Origin: Vanessa cardui
Lineage: Eukaryota > Arthropoda > Insecta > Lepidoptera > Nymphalidae
DNA length: 64,000 bases
Assembly (NCBI RefSeq): GCF_905220365.1
Contig: NC_061127.1
Location: forward strand, 8,866,001 to 8,930,000
Direction of reading: 5' to 3'
This document shows positions 14,101-24,090 of the stretch, one piece after another; position 1 is the stretch's first letter; each line of letters begins with the position of its first letter. The notes under the pieces were generated by a model. That model saw nothing but the letters and a program-made list of their open reading frames with translations. It was not told where the DNA came from and searched no databases. A program made the position numbers and the translations under genes.

Positions 14101-15050
14101 CGTTTTTTTGAATTCGATATGCAGGAAAATGACTAGGGCGTCGATTTATCACAATCACTGAAGTATATTTACAGTGAGAATCATTTTTCTTTATCAAAGA
14201 GAATTAGAAGGATACCATTTGAAATGGAACCGGTAACTAATCTCGCTAATGTGTTGTCTTAGGTTTGTGATTCTAAGTAACCCTTCGTGATGAGTCAAAA
14301 TATGGTAACAAATAATTTAAAAACAGGCCTTACCAAAACTATAAAAGGTAATATATTTCATTCTACTTTTAAGCACTTTCGACACACATATGTAGTTCCG
14401 TTTCACTGTGCTCTATATATAAATTAAATTACTAAAAGGTTTATTGACATTTACTCGGAAACAATTTTATCTGGGAGAAGTATAAAACAAAATACACAAT
14501 GAGTTGCCTTCACTTAAAGTCGCGCTCGATTTTCGATCACGTACAACTAAAATCGAGTTCGTCTAAACGTCTTCGAAGTTTGATCTCGTAGTTTTAGACG
14601 AATTGCTTCGGGACATCACGCTCTTTGTCTCTTAAGTTCTTTCTCAGCTTTTGTGCACAACGCTGAAAGGGTGTTTTAAATCATTCCAAGAAGATCCCGC
14701 CTGAAACCATACATTATATATATTAACCAGCCATAAAATAATTCAATATTATTTACACTATCTACATTATATCTTAATTTTATTTGATTTGATATATACA
14801 TAATTTCAGTTGCTTATATTATTATTAAACAAAACTTATAGTAGCAAATGCAAATTCCTGCTTGTGTGTGTAAAAAATAATAATCTGTTAATACGTCGTA
14901 AATCACAGCTTTTTAAAGCTAGATTTTATTAAACATTAATGCAAAAAATGTCGATTTTATTTTTGCATTATTAGTAAAGAGTTTTTAAAACTCACAACAC
15001 ACATAACATACATAACATAAATATAATTACGTATAGGCATATCATGCACA

Positions 15051-15054
<4 letters not shown>
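11129..15054. other. AT-rich non-coding stretch with one candidate regulatory patch
   Basis: No gene or mobile element is recognised. One GC-richer, non-repetitive patch (12480-12630) is listed separately. Around 14520-14700 another GC-richer patch contains a 10-bp inverted pair, TTCGTCTAAA and TTTAGACGAA, separated by about 25 nt. Confidence 0.45.
12480..12630. promoter_or_regulatory. Candidate enhancer-like patch with CRE and nuclear-receptor half-site
   Basis: A non-repetitive segment clearly richer in GC than its surroundings contains a perfect palindromic CRE (TGACGTCA) near 12605. About 5 nt later comes TCAAAGGTCA, an extended half-site of the type bound by monomeric nuclear receptors. 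These are sequence matches only. No gene is seen nearby, so any target is unknown. Confidence 0.3.

Positions 15055-15120
<66 letters not shown>
15055..15120. repeat. (AT)33 microsatellite
   Basis: An uninterrupted AT dinucleotide tract of about 66 bp. It is the longest perfect simple repeat in the window and likely to vary in length between individuals and assemblies. Confidence 0.98.
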
Positions 15121-15122
<2 letters not shown>

Positions 15123-15289
15123 AATGTAGAATAGCTGCTTTTGATTTAGTACTTCTATAGAATACTAGTGAATATAGAAATTTGTTTGAAATACGTTTAA
15201 CAGTTTTACAACATAGGCTTTGAGCGTTGTAGATTATAAGTTACGACAGTCAAAGATAAGAAATATCCATACGCTTCTCAAATAAGCCT

Positions 15290-15680
15290 GGAGCGTCAAT
15301 CACGAGCCGGTAACCGCATTACAACGCCGCTAATTGTGATCCCGTTCCGAAGGAGGGTATCGGCGTCTTTGCTATCGATCGTTCCCATTTCCTCAGAATC
15401 CGTCTCGATTCGTTCCTTACCGCCCGTTTTTACATTGAAGTGTGAGCTCTCTCACTTGTCGCCTTTAAGCCTACAAAGACCGCATTCGCTCGGGTGCAAG
15501 AGATTTCCGTCGTGGGGTTGAAAGGGACAAAAGTAGGTCGAATAGCGATACAAATAACTCCCCCATGTCGCTTTCACTTCGTCCACTGTTCGGGATAAAC
15601 TCTAATTTTATTGCGTCTCGTTCGATGAGTCTTTTTCCTATGATTGGTCCCTTGATAAAACTGAACCGAGTAGTTTTATT
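15290..15680. promoter_or_regulatory. GC-rich non-repetitive island
   Basis: About 390 bp with near-balanced base composition and many CpGs, in a region otherwise roughly 30% GC. It follows the AT microsatellite by about 170 bp. Both strands keep short open frames (about 60-70 codons), but neither starts with a convincing context nor shows a known motif, so I do not call a gene. It does not match the repeats elsewhere in the window. A conserved regulatory element or a first exon/promoter is the best guess. Confidence 0.35.
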
Positions 15681-15984
15681 CAATTATTTATTATTGTTGT
15701 TTTTGTGAAAAGAACGTTTGGCACGCCAGGCATTATGTTTATCCTTGTAATATTATCTTCTTGATACTTTTTCGGTGCTATCGCGTGTTATTGTGATTGT
15801 GAGTATCTTCTCGCTTCTTGCCACCAGAATATACGGTCCAATTTATATTCGTCATTCGATAGGCGTCGAGTTTGATCTTATAGGTTACAAAACTAATAGA
15901 TTAAATTGTTTGAGTATAATCATCAGAGTATTAATAACATTAAATGCTTAAATATATACAAATATGAACTAACTAGTTACTGTA

Positions 15985-16180
15985 TAAATCTTGACCGCGT
16001 GTAATGGTGGCAAGAATACTAGCAGCATTTCCCCGTTGAATCGCAATTCCGATCCTCTGGGCAAAAAACGAACCAGCCCTCCTGTCACCAGTGGGGGCAA
16101 TGAGGCTAGGTGTTATGTTTTTGATGAAGCTTTTTGCACCACTACTCCTAGGGCCAAGCGTTTCGACAGCAAAATGGAAC
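15985..16180 (-). pseudogene. Fragment of an element's C-terminal coding region (best copy)
   Basis: The minus-strand translation contains the run ETLGPRSSGAKSFIKNI, then TGDRRAGSFFAQRIGIAI and QRGNAASIL. This resembles a conserved C-terminal segment that I associate with reverse-transcriptase-bearing elements of invertebrates (a motif of the form F-ETxGPxGPxA, then QRxxxAIQRGNAA). I cannot name the clade. The frame is open for about 69 codons, but flanking sequence shows no reverse transcriptase core, so it is a truncated copy. Two more degraded copies lie at 22159-22260 and 50610-50755 in the same orientation. Confidence 0.5.
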
Positions 16181-16684
16181 AAAAAAGTAATTTTATAATA
16201 ATTTGAGTATAATTAGACTGTCTCATGTACTTACTTTTAGTAGAATTTAATTTGAGACTGAACATTCAAACGAACGTGTCAATGTATGCGGAGTTGTATA
16301 GTTATATAAGCACATGTAGTTTGAATATTGCATGTGTATATATTATTGTATACAACTGGGTCACGTTTTAGTTTTTACAAAACAGAGATATTGACAAAAA
16401 GAGGAAATTTAGCATATCGAAGCTGACTTTTTGCGTTGCACATGTAATGTCACGCCGTAAAAATGAAATATGTTTCCTTTTCATAACTGTAGATGCTATT
16501 AAATTTATACGAGTGACTATGACTATTCCGATGGTCCATATAACACTGTAACGACTTCCTTTAATGTGTCCACTCGCATTTGCTACATTGTAATTTAACG
16601 TAAAACATAAAAGCAATCGAGCAATGTTGCGTGAAAGAACTGCTGTATTAAAATACCTCGTATTCTATTGGAACGTTATATTTT

Positions 16685-16725
16685 GATGAGAGAAAGAGAC
16701 AGATAGAGAGAGTGAAAGAGAGGAC
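16685..16725. repeat. GA-rich purine tract
   Basis: About 40 nt nearly all A and G with repeated GAGA, for example GAGAGAAAGAGAC and GATAGAGAGAGTG. It could be a simple repeat or a cluster of GAGA-factor sites. Confidence 0.6.
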
Positions 16726-17774
16726 ACTTATCCGTTACTTTTGTTGACATCTGAGGGTCATCTTCGCCCTTGGACACAGGGAGTTTTACAACATAAGGCA
16801 ATTCTTACGTTAATTCGCCGCCATCGGGATCTAACATATTATGTATGACCCTTTTTACACAATAACACATGCTATATCTCTTGTGCTTATAATTTGTTAT
16901 CAGTGAAGCATATACTATCAAACCCTTATTCATTTACTAATGTATAAAATCGTAAATTTAAGAATTGTTATTATTTCAAATTAATCTATAATTATTATAA
17001 TACAAATGAGGTTTCTTTCTGAAATAATATTAAAACAAATAATTTTTATAGTTTGTGTGTAGGCAACATTTTTTTTTTTTAATTAATGATTCATGAATAC
17101 TTATAACTTGTAACAAATGAAATGGATGTTTCAAGAGATACATTAATCGTTCGCAAATCCACGGCCGACATTTAAATAGACGTCACTCGAATCATTTGAC
17201 GCATAATTATTTTCATTTCGTAACCCAGTTTCAGAACGTGACCGACGACCATTCTATGTAGGTTTTTGTCGCGCCCGAACAAAATTTATAATATTTTGCG
17301 TTAATTAATTCTCTTGTTCTTCTCATCTTAATAAATTTATATTCGTTACGACGGATCATTATTCCCTTCTTATTAAAAGGTCAACGATTGTTAATGATAA
17401 TAGGATTACTATATAATTTCTTTAGGCAGGAATAGTAATCATTAAAGGAACTGTCTTATCCAGTATTTTTTAATTTACATAATTTTTTCTCATATATGCG
17501 ATCTAATTCAGATTATAAATTGTTAATGGTAATGTATATACTTTTATATACAGTCTCAGACTTTTCTGTAAACATTTTAGAGATTTTTAAGTCCAACATA
17601 TAAAGTTATCGGGTTTCTGTTATATATTTTGCAGCGTTCGCTTCAAAAGCGCTCAGACTGAATCCCTCAAAATACATACAATATATAAACATATGTATGC
17701 ATAAAGATATGTTCAGACTATTTTTATTTAATCTTGAAGCTTGAGACTCGCTTCGGTATGTTTTTCAAACTGGA

Positions 17775-17829
17775 TGTAAATATACCTCATATGGTATGGC
17801 TGTAAATATACCTCATATTTACAGCCATA
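17775..17829. repeat. Overlapping direct and inverted repeats
   Basis: The 18-mer TGTAAATATACCTCATAT occurs at 17775-17792 and again at 17801-17818. The second copy overlaps an inverted repeat with 14-bp perfect arms at 17795-17808 and 17816-17829 and a 7-nt spacer. It lies 12 bp before the start of a RepA copy. Confidence 0.9.
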
Positions 17830-17840
17830 TACACTTAACA

Positions 17841-18072
17841 TAGGCGGACTGGCAAATATAAAATAGAACATTCTATATATAAGATGGCCACCACATAGGC
17901 AATCACTTAAAATGATATAAATTATAACACCTCATGCCCCCATATGTCGTTCGTGCCTGTAGCTACACTGGTCACTTACCCGTCAAATCGGAGCACAACA
18001 ATACTAAATATTCTTGTTTGCTCGCAGAATATTTGTCGAGTGGATAGCACCCATCCAAACAGGCTTTACAAT
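17841..18072 (-). repeat. Copy of dispersed repeat RepA
   Basis: A reverse-oriented copy. The plus strand shows TAGGCGGACTGGC, GATGGCCACCAC, a TCGTGCCTGTAGCTACACTG block, ACTTACCCGTCAAATCGGA and AGCACAACAATACTAAATATT, then CACCCATCCAAACAGGCTTTACA. Read on the minus strand these match the RepA order. It starts about 12 bp after the palindrome at 17795-17829. Confidence 0.7.
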
Positions 18073-18523
18073 AATATTGATCATTTTGATAGAATCATTG
18101 TATGAACAACCGACTTGAGAAAGTCTTCTCAAAAGAATAATAATAATTGTTATGTGTGTAAATCTGTAAATAATAATTGATATTTATTATTACCGAGACG
18201 AACCTAATTGAATTTTTAATACGATATTCTTAAGAAAAAAAAGTGATAAAAAAAGCGTTGTTAGTATTTTTTTATTTTTGCTGCGTGTGATTTATTTGCT
18301 AGAAAAGAGTATATTTACTGAGTTTTTTGTTATTTTAATTTATGAAAAATCCATATTGTGAACTATAGCTTTACAATAATCCAGTAAAATGATGATTGAT
18401 GATCTTTTCTTTTTTTTGACATATTAGATATGAATGTTGGACGTTAGTTTCTATGTCGATCATGAAATATATAAATATAAAAGATTCGCATTAATCGGGT
18501 TAGTAATTTGTTTTTATATAAAA

Positions 18524-18706
18524 CTAGTAGTCAAGCGTGGCTTCGCGTTTTAGGGTGTTGTCATGTGTTAGACAAATAAAGTAAGCTATGTTCTTTCTTG
18601 GAGTTTCAATTTGTTTCACACCAAATTTCATCAAATTCGGTTAAGTGGTTTAGTCGTGTAAAGGCGACCGACAGAGTCACTTTTATATTTATAATATTAA
18701 TACAGA
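18524..18706 (-). mobile_element. Short non-autonomous Helitron-like element
   Basis: The plus strand begins with ACTAG followed by a GC-richer segment (CAAGCGTGGCTTCGCG), the usual form of a Helitron 3' end read on the minus strand. It ends in AGTCACTTTTATATTTATAAT...TACAGA, whose complement begins with TC and matches the 5' style of lepidopteran Helitrons. Internally it has the recurring block CACCAAATTTCATCAAATTCGGTT. The base next to the proposed 5' TC is not the expected A, so the exact 5' limit is uncertain. No coding capacity. Confidence 0.6.
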
Positions 18707-19434
18707 ATCATTTAGATTAAGTATTATCAAATCTTATAGCAGTAGTTATTTGAATTACATTTTCGTTCAAGGAACGAATACTTTTTATATTCTTTTCAGC
18801 TGTACGTACATCCGGATGAAACAGATACGCCGTTCAGCTTTAACATGCCATTGACTTCGTTCAAAGAGATTTACTATCTCTTTAGAGCTCACAAAAAAAG
18901 TACTGAAAATTCAATGAACAATGCACAAACATAACGACGTATGCAAGGTACAGGCGGGAGGAAACAGGGCGTTAGTTCTTGTACCGACAATACAAAGTAA
19001 TGTATGTGTTTGTGCCAACTCGGAAAGACATATTCTATTTTTTTTTGTTTTACTTTTTATTGCTCCGTTGTCTAGATGGAAATTTAAATTATAATAAAAA
19101 GAGTTTAAGAATAAATACGGAGTCTGCTTTGCTTATTATTGTTAAAAAATTGTAATTATGTTTTTTTTTTTTATATATAATTGAACATACCGTAGTAAAA
19201 TTGCTTTGTGAGAAACGTAATATTTCTTTGACTCTTGAGTCGAGTATAATTCAATTATTATTTTTATTTGAATTTGTAAGACGAATTTGATATACGTGAG
19301 AAACTATTTTCCAGAAAATAATGTTTTATTTTAATTTTTTATTTATAACATTTTTATTATATTTTAAGAAGCCAATTGACTATCTGCCACTTCAAGAGTT
19401 ATAACCTACTCCTTCCTTTTCTTTATCCCGATAA

Positions 19435-19580
19435 TTTTGCTGCCTAGGGACCATAGAGTTATTTCCCTCGTGCTTGTTCTTAACTCTGGGTCAATCACCC
19501 TTCAAATCGACACACCAATACGGTTATTGATGTTTGGCGGTGGAATAATTACTAAGTACTTACATATTAATACCCATCCA
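19435..19580 (-). repeat. Fragment of dispersed repeat RepA
   Basis: The plus strand shows a CCTAGGGACCATAGAGTTATTTCCCTCGTG-like block (described here in parts: GGGACCATAGAG, TTCCCTCGTGC), TCAATCACCCTTCAAATCGA and ACACACCAATACGG. These are complements of RepA blocks in the expected order. The copy is diverged and truncated. Confidence 0.5.
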
Positions 19581-19741
19581 GTTATGCCCTACTTTTTATC
19601 CAAGAAATAATAGTTACATATAAATACATAGTTTTATAGTATCATTGTAATAAGTGTAAGAAAAAACTTCTATTGCTCTATAATAATCATAATCAAGAAT
19701 CAGACCATTGAAAAGAGACATTTATTTAGTTACATGTTGAT

Positions 19742-19920
19742 GATAGCCCGGAGGTTAGAACACGACGGAGCCGATGATTACGGGTTTGAACCCGGGTTAA
19801 TGATTTTTCACGTACTTTATTTGTGATTATAATTCATTTTGTACTTAGCGGTGACTGAAACATCCTGAGGAAACCTCTATGTATTGAATGAAAAATTGAC
19901 GCATGTGCATGTTGATATAA
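19742..19920 (+). mobile_element. Old, diverged tRNA-headed SINE
   Basis: The head reads GATAGCCCGGAGGTTAGAAC, then GATGATTACGGGTTTGAACC, aligning to the box A/box B head of the younger SINEs. The body keeps CTTTATTTGTGATTATAATTC and a CATCCTGAGGAAACCT block. The tail is lost. Divergence is much higher than in the copies at 39650 or 53112. Confidence 0.65.
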
Positions 19921-20149
19921 GCTTCAAACTCTTTCCTTAATTGTCTTAGTGGAAATTTATAGAATGTTACTAATTGATAATTTATTCGGCAAAGACAACA
20001 AGTAGAACACATAATGGTAAGCGGTCACTGTTATCGATACTAGTATGCAAAGCACCATAATTAATACATTGTAATTTAATTGATAGCCAATGTTATACCA
20101 ATAATGGAGACGGTCTTGGTAGTTCTTGGCTCACTGCACAACTCCCATC

Positions 20150-20300
20150 ATCAATGTCACCCACGAATATATTCTACGGACAATCAGCAATGCTTAGTTC
20201 TGTAATGTTCTGGGTTTTTAGGGTGGAGTGAGCCAGGCATAACATAACATCTTACATTCCAAGGATGTGGTAACAGCGATGTAAGGAAATATTAAAATAT
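20150..20300 (+). repeat. Degenerate copy of dispersed repeat RepA
   Basis: Recognisable blocks are TCACCCACGAATATATTCTACG, a CAGCAATGCTTAGT block, GGGTGGAGTGAGCCAG and CATAACATCTTACATTCCAA (each given only in part). The order matches RepA on the plus strand. It is old and truncated. Confidence 0.45.
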
Positions 20301-20339
20301 GTTTCGGCGACTATAACTATGGACAGGGAATAAAATATA

Positions 20340-20540
20340 AGACGATCATATTTCTCCCGCTGTAAACGCCACCGACAGTAGAGGGGTTCTCTGTACCCCG
20401 GGAACTCCTCTAGCTTGAAAGCCCATAGTGGGCCAACCTGTTCCAAAGTGGGATGTCTTCAGGTACTCCATATACCCCCCCCCCACTTTCAACATCGTTT
20501 TTCGTTTTTCCAGCAAAAAAAACATATGATGACCATGCAT
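20340..20540. other. Moderately GC-rich unidentified segment with C10 homopolymer
   Basis: The base composition is more balanced than nearby and includes TACCCCGGGAACTCC and a run of ten C at about 20475-20484. Open frames exist on both strands (60-90 codons), but none shows a known motif and they overlap each other, so I call no gene. It may be an old element or unique sequence. Confidence 0.3.
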
Positions 20541-22158
20541 GGCTGGGGAATATTTGATTGTAACATTTACTATGATGCAAGAAATGCAAGGAGATTTATT
20601 ACATGTTGTTGTTATTTTGTATCTATAAAATTACATAACCAATCAAACTTTATAATTAATACAAAACAATACAAAACTTCGTGTTGAACATGAAGGTCAA
20701 AAGTACAGTACGATACAATGTGTTTTAAAGTAACCACCCAAATAACAGTATAAATTCGAGTATCTTTGTTGCTGTAATGTAATAAATGCTGTTAATTGTA
20801 AGCAGGTTATGGGCGATAGAGTAGCGGCTGAAAACATGTATAGAAGATTTTAGGTTTTAGGTACTTAACTTTAAAACACTGCTGTCGCCGTCTGGTGCTA
20901 ACTTTTATAACGAGGTCAAGTTGTCTCTTTCAGTTTTTATATAACACTGCTATCTAAGACGCAGTTTTAAGTTTTACTTCAGTCTCGAGCTTGTTACGAA
21001 ACGGTTTAAAATATGTTTTATATAATTTTTAACATAAGATAATAACATCGAAGAATATTTAATTCAAGCTACGATTTGAAGTTGTTTGTTTGTCAACAAA
21101 CATACTCAAACACGAAATAGACTACATACACCTATTCATTCATATATAAATGGTATTTCTATTGTAAAAAAATGTTAACAAAAAAATGTGGTTTCAAACA
21201 CATAAGACAAGAATAAGAAGAATAGATAAAAGAGTATATTGTGTAACAAATTAAAATTCAAAGCTAACGCAGCAACAGTAATCTCAATGTATCCAGTGCA
21301 GGGTATAAGTTTAGATTTAAGTTGTACTTTAAATTCAAAACTTAACAGGAAATCTCAGCCCAGTATATGTTAGAAGTGTTAGATAACTTACTATGATACT
21401 GTTCGATTATTTTACTATTGTATACTTTACGGGTATTAAAGGTTATATCACAAAACAATTATAACAATATTATGTGTATTCAATGATATTGATAGCTTTG
21501 ATAGAGACGGTTATTGTAAAAACACGAAGAGTAAAGATAAACTTGTAACACCAAGTTTTTGAATTTGCAATGTCAATAAGAGATTTTTACTTCATAGAAC
21601 AGAATATTCGATTCAATACACAAGTATTTCCTGTTTAGACATGATTACCTCGAAAGAGATTTGTGAAGTCAAAGTTTTTTTTTAAATTAATTAATATAGT
21701 ATTTGTATTGCATTTTAAATAATGGTACTAAACTTACCGCTATTGTTATATGATCACCTTTAATCTTTTAATACTTTACTATCTCGTTTTATATTTCAAA
21801 AATGAGCAACGCTACGTGAAAACTATAACCTAAATACCTAATAGATGACCTAAATATTTGGAAAAAAAAACAACAAAAAAGTTGGAATTCAATTATATTA
21901 TACGTATCACTGCGAAAATTCGAGATTCCAGGTTATCGAAGGTCGCAAATTTTAAATTATCTTCCTTAAGCCCCCAATAATGTACTTTTGTTTTAAATCT
22001 ATTTTAATGTTATTCCTCCCAAGAACGAATGACGATGTACTGATTATTTATTAGTATATAATTCACAAAATTTATATAAGATTTGTTTAAATAAAATTCT
22101 TAATTTAAACAAAAAAATATTAATCAAAATTAAAAAATGCTTCTGTACACAATGATCT

Positions 22159-22260
22159 CGTGAAATGGTGGTAACATTCTAGCAGTATTTTTCTAGCGAA
22201 GAACATTTTCGTTCCTCTAGGCAAAAATGAATTCCTGTCACCAGTAAAGACAAAAAGTAC
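22159..22260 (-). pseudogene. Degenerate copy of the C-terminal coding fragment seen at 15985
   Basis: Aligned to 15985-16180 it keeps AATGGTGG.AA, TCTAGCAG.ATTT, a TTCCTCTAGGCAAAAA block and CTGTCACCAG. The minus-strand reading frame is broken and the RGNAASIL-type motif is lost. It is a relic. Confidence 0.5.
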
Positions 22261-22334
22261 AATTACATGTATGTTATCTGTTTCATAATGTCATCGGTGA
22301 AAGGGTAATCCCGATTATTTTTGCCGGCTCGTCC

Positions 22335-22460
22335 CGGCAAAGTCTACATTCCAAAGCGGTAGCTTATCGTTTAATCTAGGCACTTTAGTATTGTTGATTG
22401 ATGGTTCTAAAGTGCTTATAAAAGCCATTTTGTAAAGTATATTTTATATTTTTATTTTAA
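22335..22460 (+). repeat. Degenerate copy of dispersed repeat RepB
   Basis: The segment matches the 47278-47416 copy through a CCAAAGCGGTAGCTT block, GATGGTTCTAAAGTGCTT, ATAAAAGCC and a TAAAGTATATTTTATATTT tail. The shared T-rich end suggests the 3' end of a retroposon. Confidence 0.5.
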
Positions 22461-22855
22461 TAGTACGAAAGGAATGATGAATAGCTTGGTAGGTACTAAC
22501 TTAGGTTAAATATTTTTATTACTAAAATCAATACAATCTAGAATATTGAAAATGCTGCCTGTAACACAGGCAGAATTCTTTTTTAAAATCTGTGAATAAA
22601 ATGCAAGTAACAAATATGTAAACTTTTTTGTGTATTTTTTTTATATAAAATTGATTGGTAGGCGATTAAATTGGCCATTTGATAGTCACGGCCCTAGCCA
22701 TTCTAGATTCAGACTTCTGAAGAAATATTAACTACTTATATGACCAAAAAAGGCCTTGGATATAAAGAGGTTCTATCCGTTGTGTCTGAATTTGTAAAGG
22801 TAAACATTATAGCGTTCATTGCACGGAACTATACTTTGTTTTCATTTGTAGTTTA

Positions 22856-23061
22856 CTAGCGACCCGCCCCGGCTTTACGCAGACGTAATACTGATACTAA
22901 ATATACTTTAAAAACCAAGAAGTAGAGAAATACAGATGATTTGTATTTTATATTGTGCATGTCATAAAACCTTCCTTTTGAATCAATGTGTATTTTTAAA
23001 GATCTGAGCATACATAGGGTTATACAGCGGATAGCGACTTTCTTTTTATACTATGTAATGA
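22856..23061 (-). mobile_element. Complete short non-autonomous Helitron (206 bp)
   Basis: On the minus strand the element starts TCATTACATAGTATAAAA and ends with a GC-rich segment and CTAG. The plus strand therefore begins CTAGCGACCCGCCCCGGC. The flanking bases are A at 22855 and T at 23062 on the plus strand, which gives the A|T target expected of Helitrons. The interior includes TACATAGGGTTATACAGCG. It matches a family I recognise as common in butterflies and moths. It has no coding capacity and relies on autonomous Helitron proteins. Confidence 0.8.
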
Positions 23062-23130
23062 TATTGTTCCCAGTGTTACATTATTGTGGGTTCAGTGTTA
23101 CTTCAAGTTATTTCAAACAGGGCTTTATGA

Positions 23131-23210
23131 TATATAGCTCATTAGTTAGAACGCGTGGACTTTGAACGACGATAAAGGTTCAATTTTCGTTAATAGCAAT
23201 TTTACTCTAT
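23131..23210 (+). repeat. tRNA-like SINE head remnant
   Basis: TAGCTCATTAGTTAGAACGCGTGGAC followed by AAAGGTTCAATTTTCG (given in part) has the spacing of box A and box B in the SINEs here. No body or tail can be followed. Confidence 0.4.
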
Positions 23211-23919
23211 AAACGAAGCGCAGGCTTTTCTTTAGCAGTATAGAAATTATGGAATCTCGAAGACATTTTCGAAATTCTAACAAGCTCGAAGAATTTATCT
23301 CGAGTAGAACAAAATAAGTATTATCAGATATCTAGTTGTCTTATTAAGGGCGTGTAGTTGTTTTTCAAAGGGTCTCCTCGGGACGGTAGGGTGTGAGGGC
23401 GTCGACCTCGACGAGGGGGATTCTACTTGAATACGAAAGTGCTCTCGCGAAACTCTATTGCTGGCAAATATGAAGATGCGATGAAAATGTAGATCGTAAT
23501 TGGGTTCTCTTGCAATTAGTGATGCGTGTGCTTTGCAAACATTATTCTATTATGTATGTGTGTAATTTCATAAGATAAGGCTGAAATAATTACAAAAATT
23601 ATATCTTTTATAACTCAATATGTACATAGGCCTTAATGTTATGAATACTTTTGATAATATAAGGTTGTTAAGTTAATAACAGTTACATTGGAACGACGTG
23701 AGAGGAATCTCGAAAATGCGAATGAATTGCGCTTAAATGTTGTTGACTGTTTTACCTGGTATTAGATATAGTATAATACCTGTACATATATCAATAGTCC
23801 AGATGAAAATGTAATATAAATACAATTGAATATAAATAGTCCAGAGGTCTAAATCCTAAATATCTTCGAAAATTGTAATTTTCTTTTCGTCAACGAATAT
23901 TATAAAATATAAAAAAATG

Positions 23920-24090
23920 TATATTAGCAGAGGCGAAAAACCTTTTATATCTTTCCATCTATATATAGATGCTGAAAACTTTGATTGTATGAACGTTAGA
24001 TGACCCCTTCATTGTGAAAGGTTATAGCACTATAAAACAAATGCTACGACCCAAGAGGGCGGAAACGCGGGTAAAACTACGCGCCTTATA
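23920..24090 (+). repeat. Degraded transposon-like remnant
   Basis: The block around 24005-24090 (CATTGTGAAAGGTTATAGCAC, AAGAGGGCGGAAACGCGGGT, AAAACTACGCGCC, in part) has the style of the GC-rich 3' segment of lepidopteran non-autonomous elements. No terminal CTAG or duplication is found. Confidence 0.35.

Noticed and set aside
15336..15683. Overlapping frames on both strands in the GC island at 15.3-15.7 kb
   Set aside because: No motif, no good start context, and both strands open at once, as expected for GC-balanced non-coding DNA.
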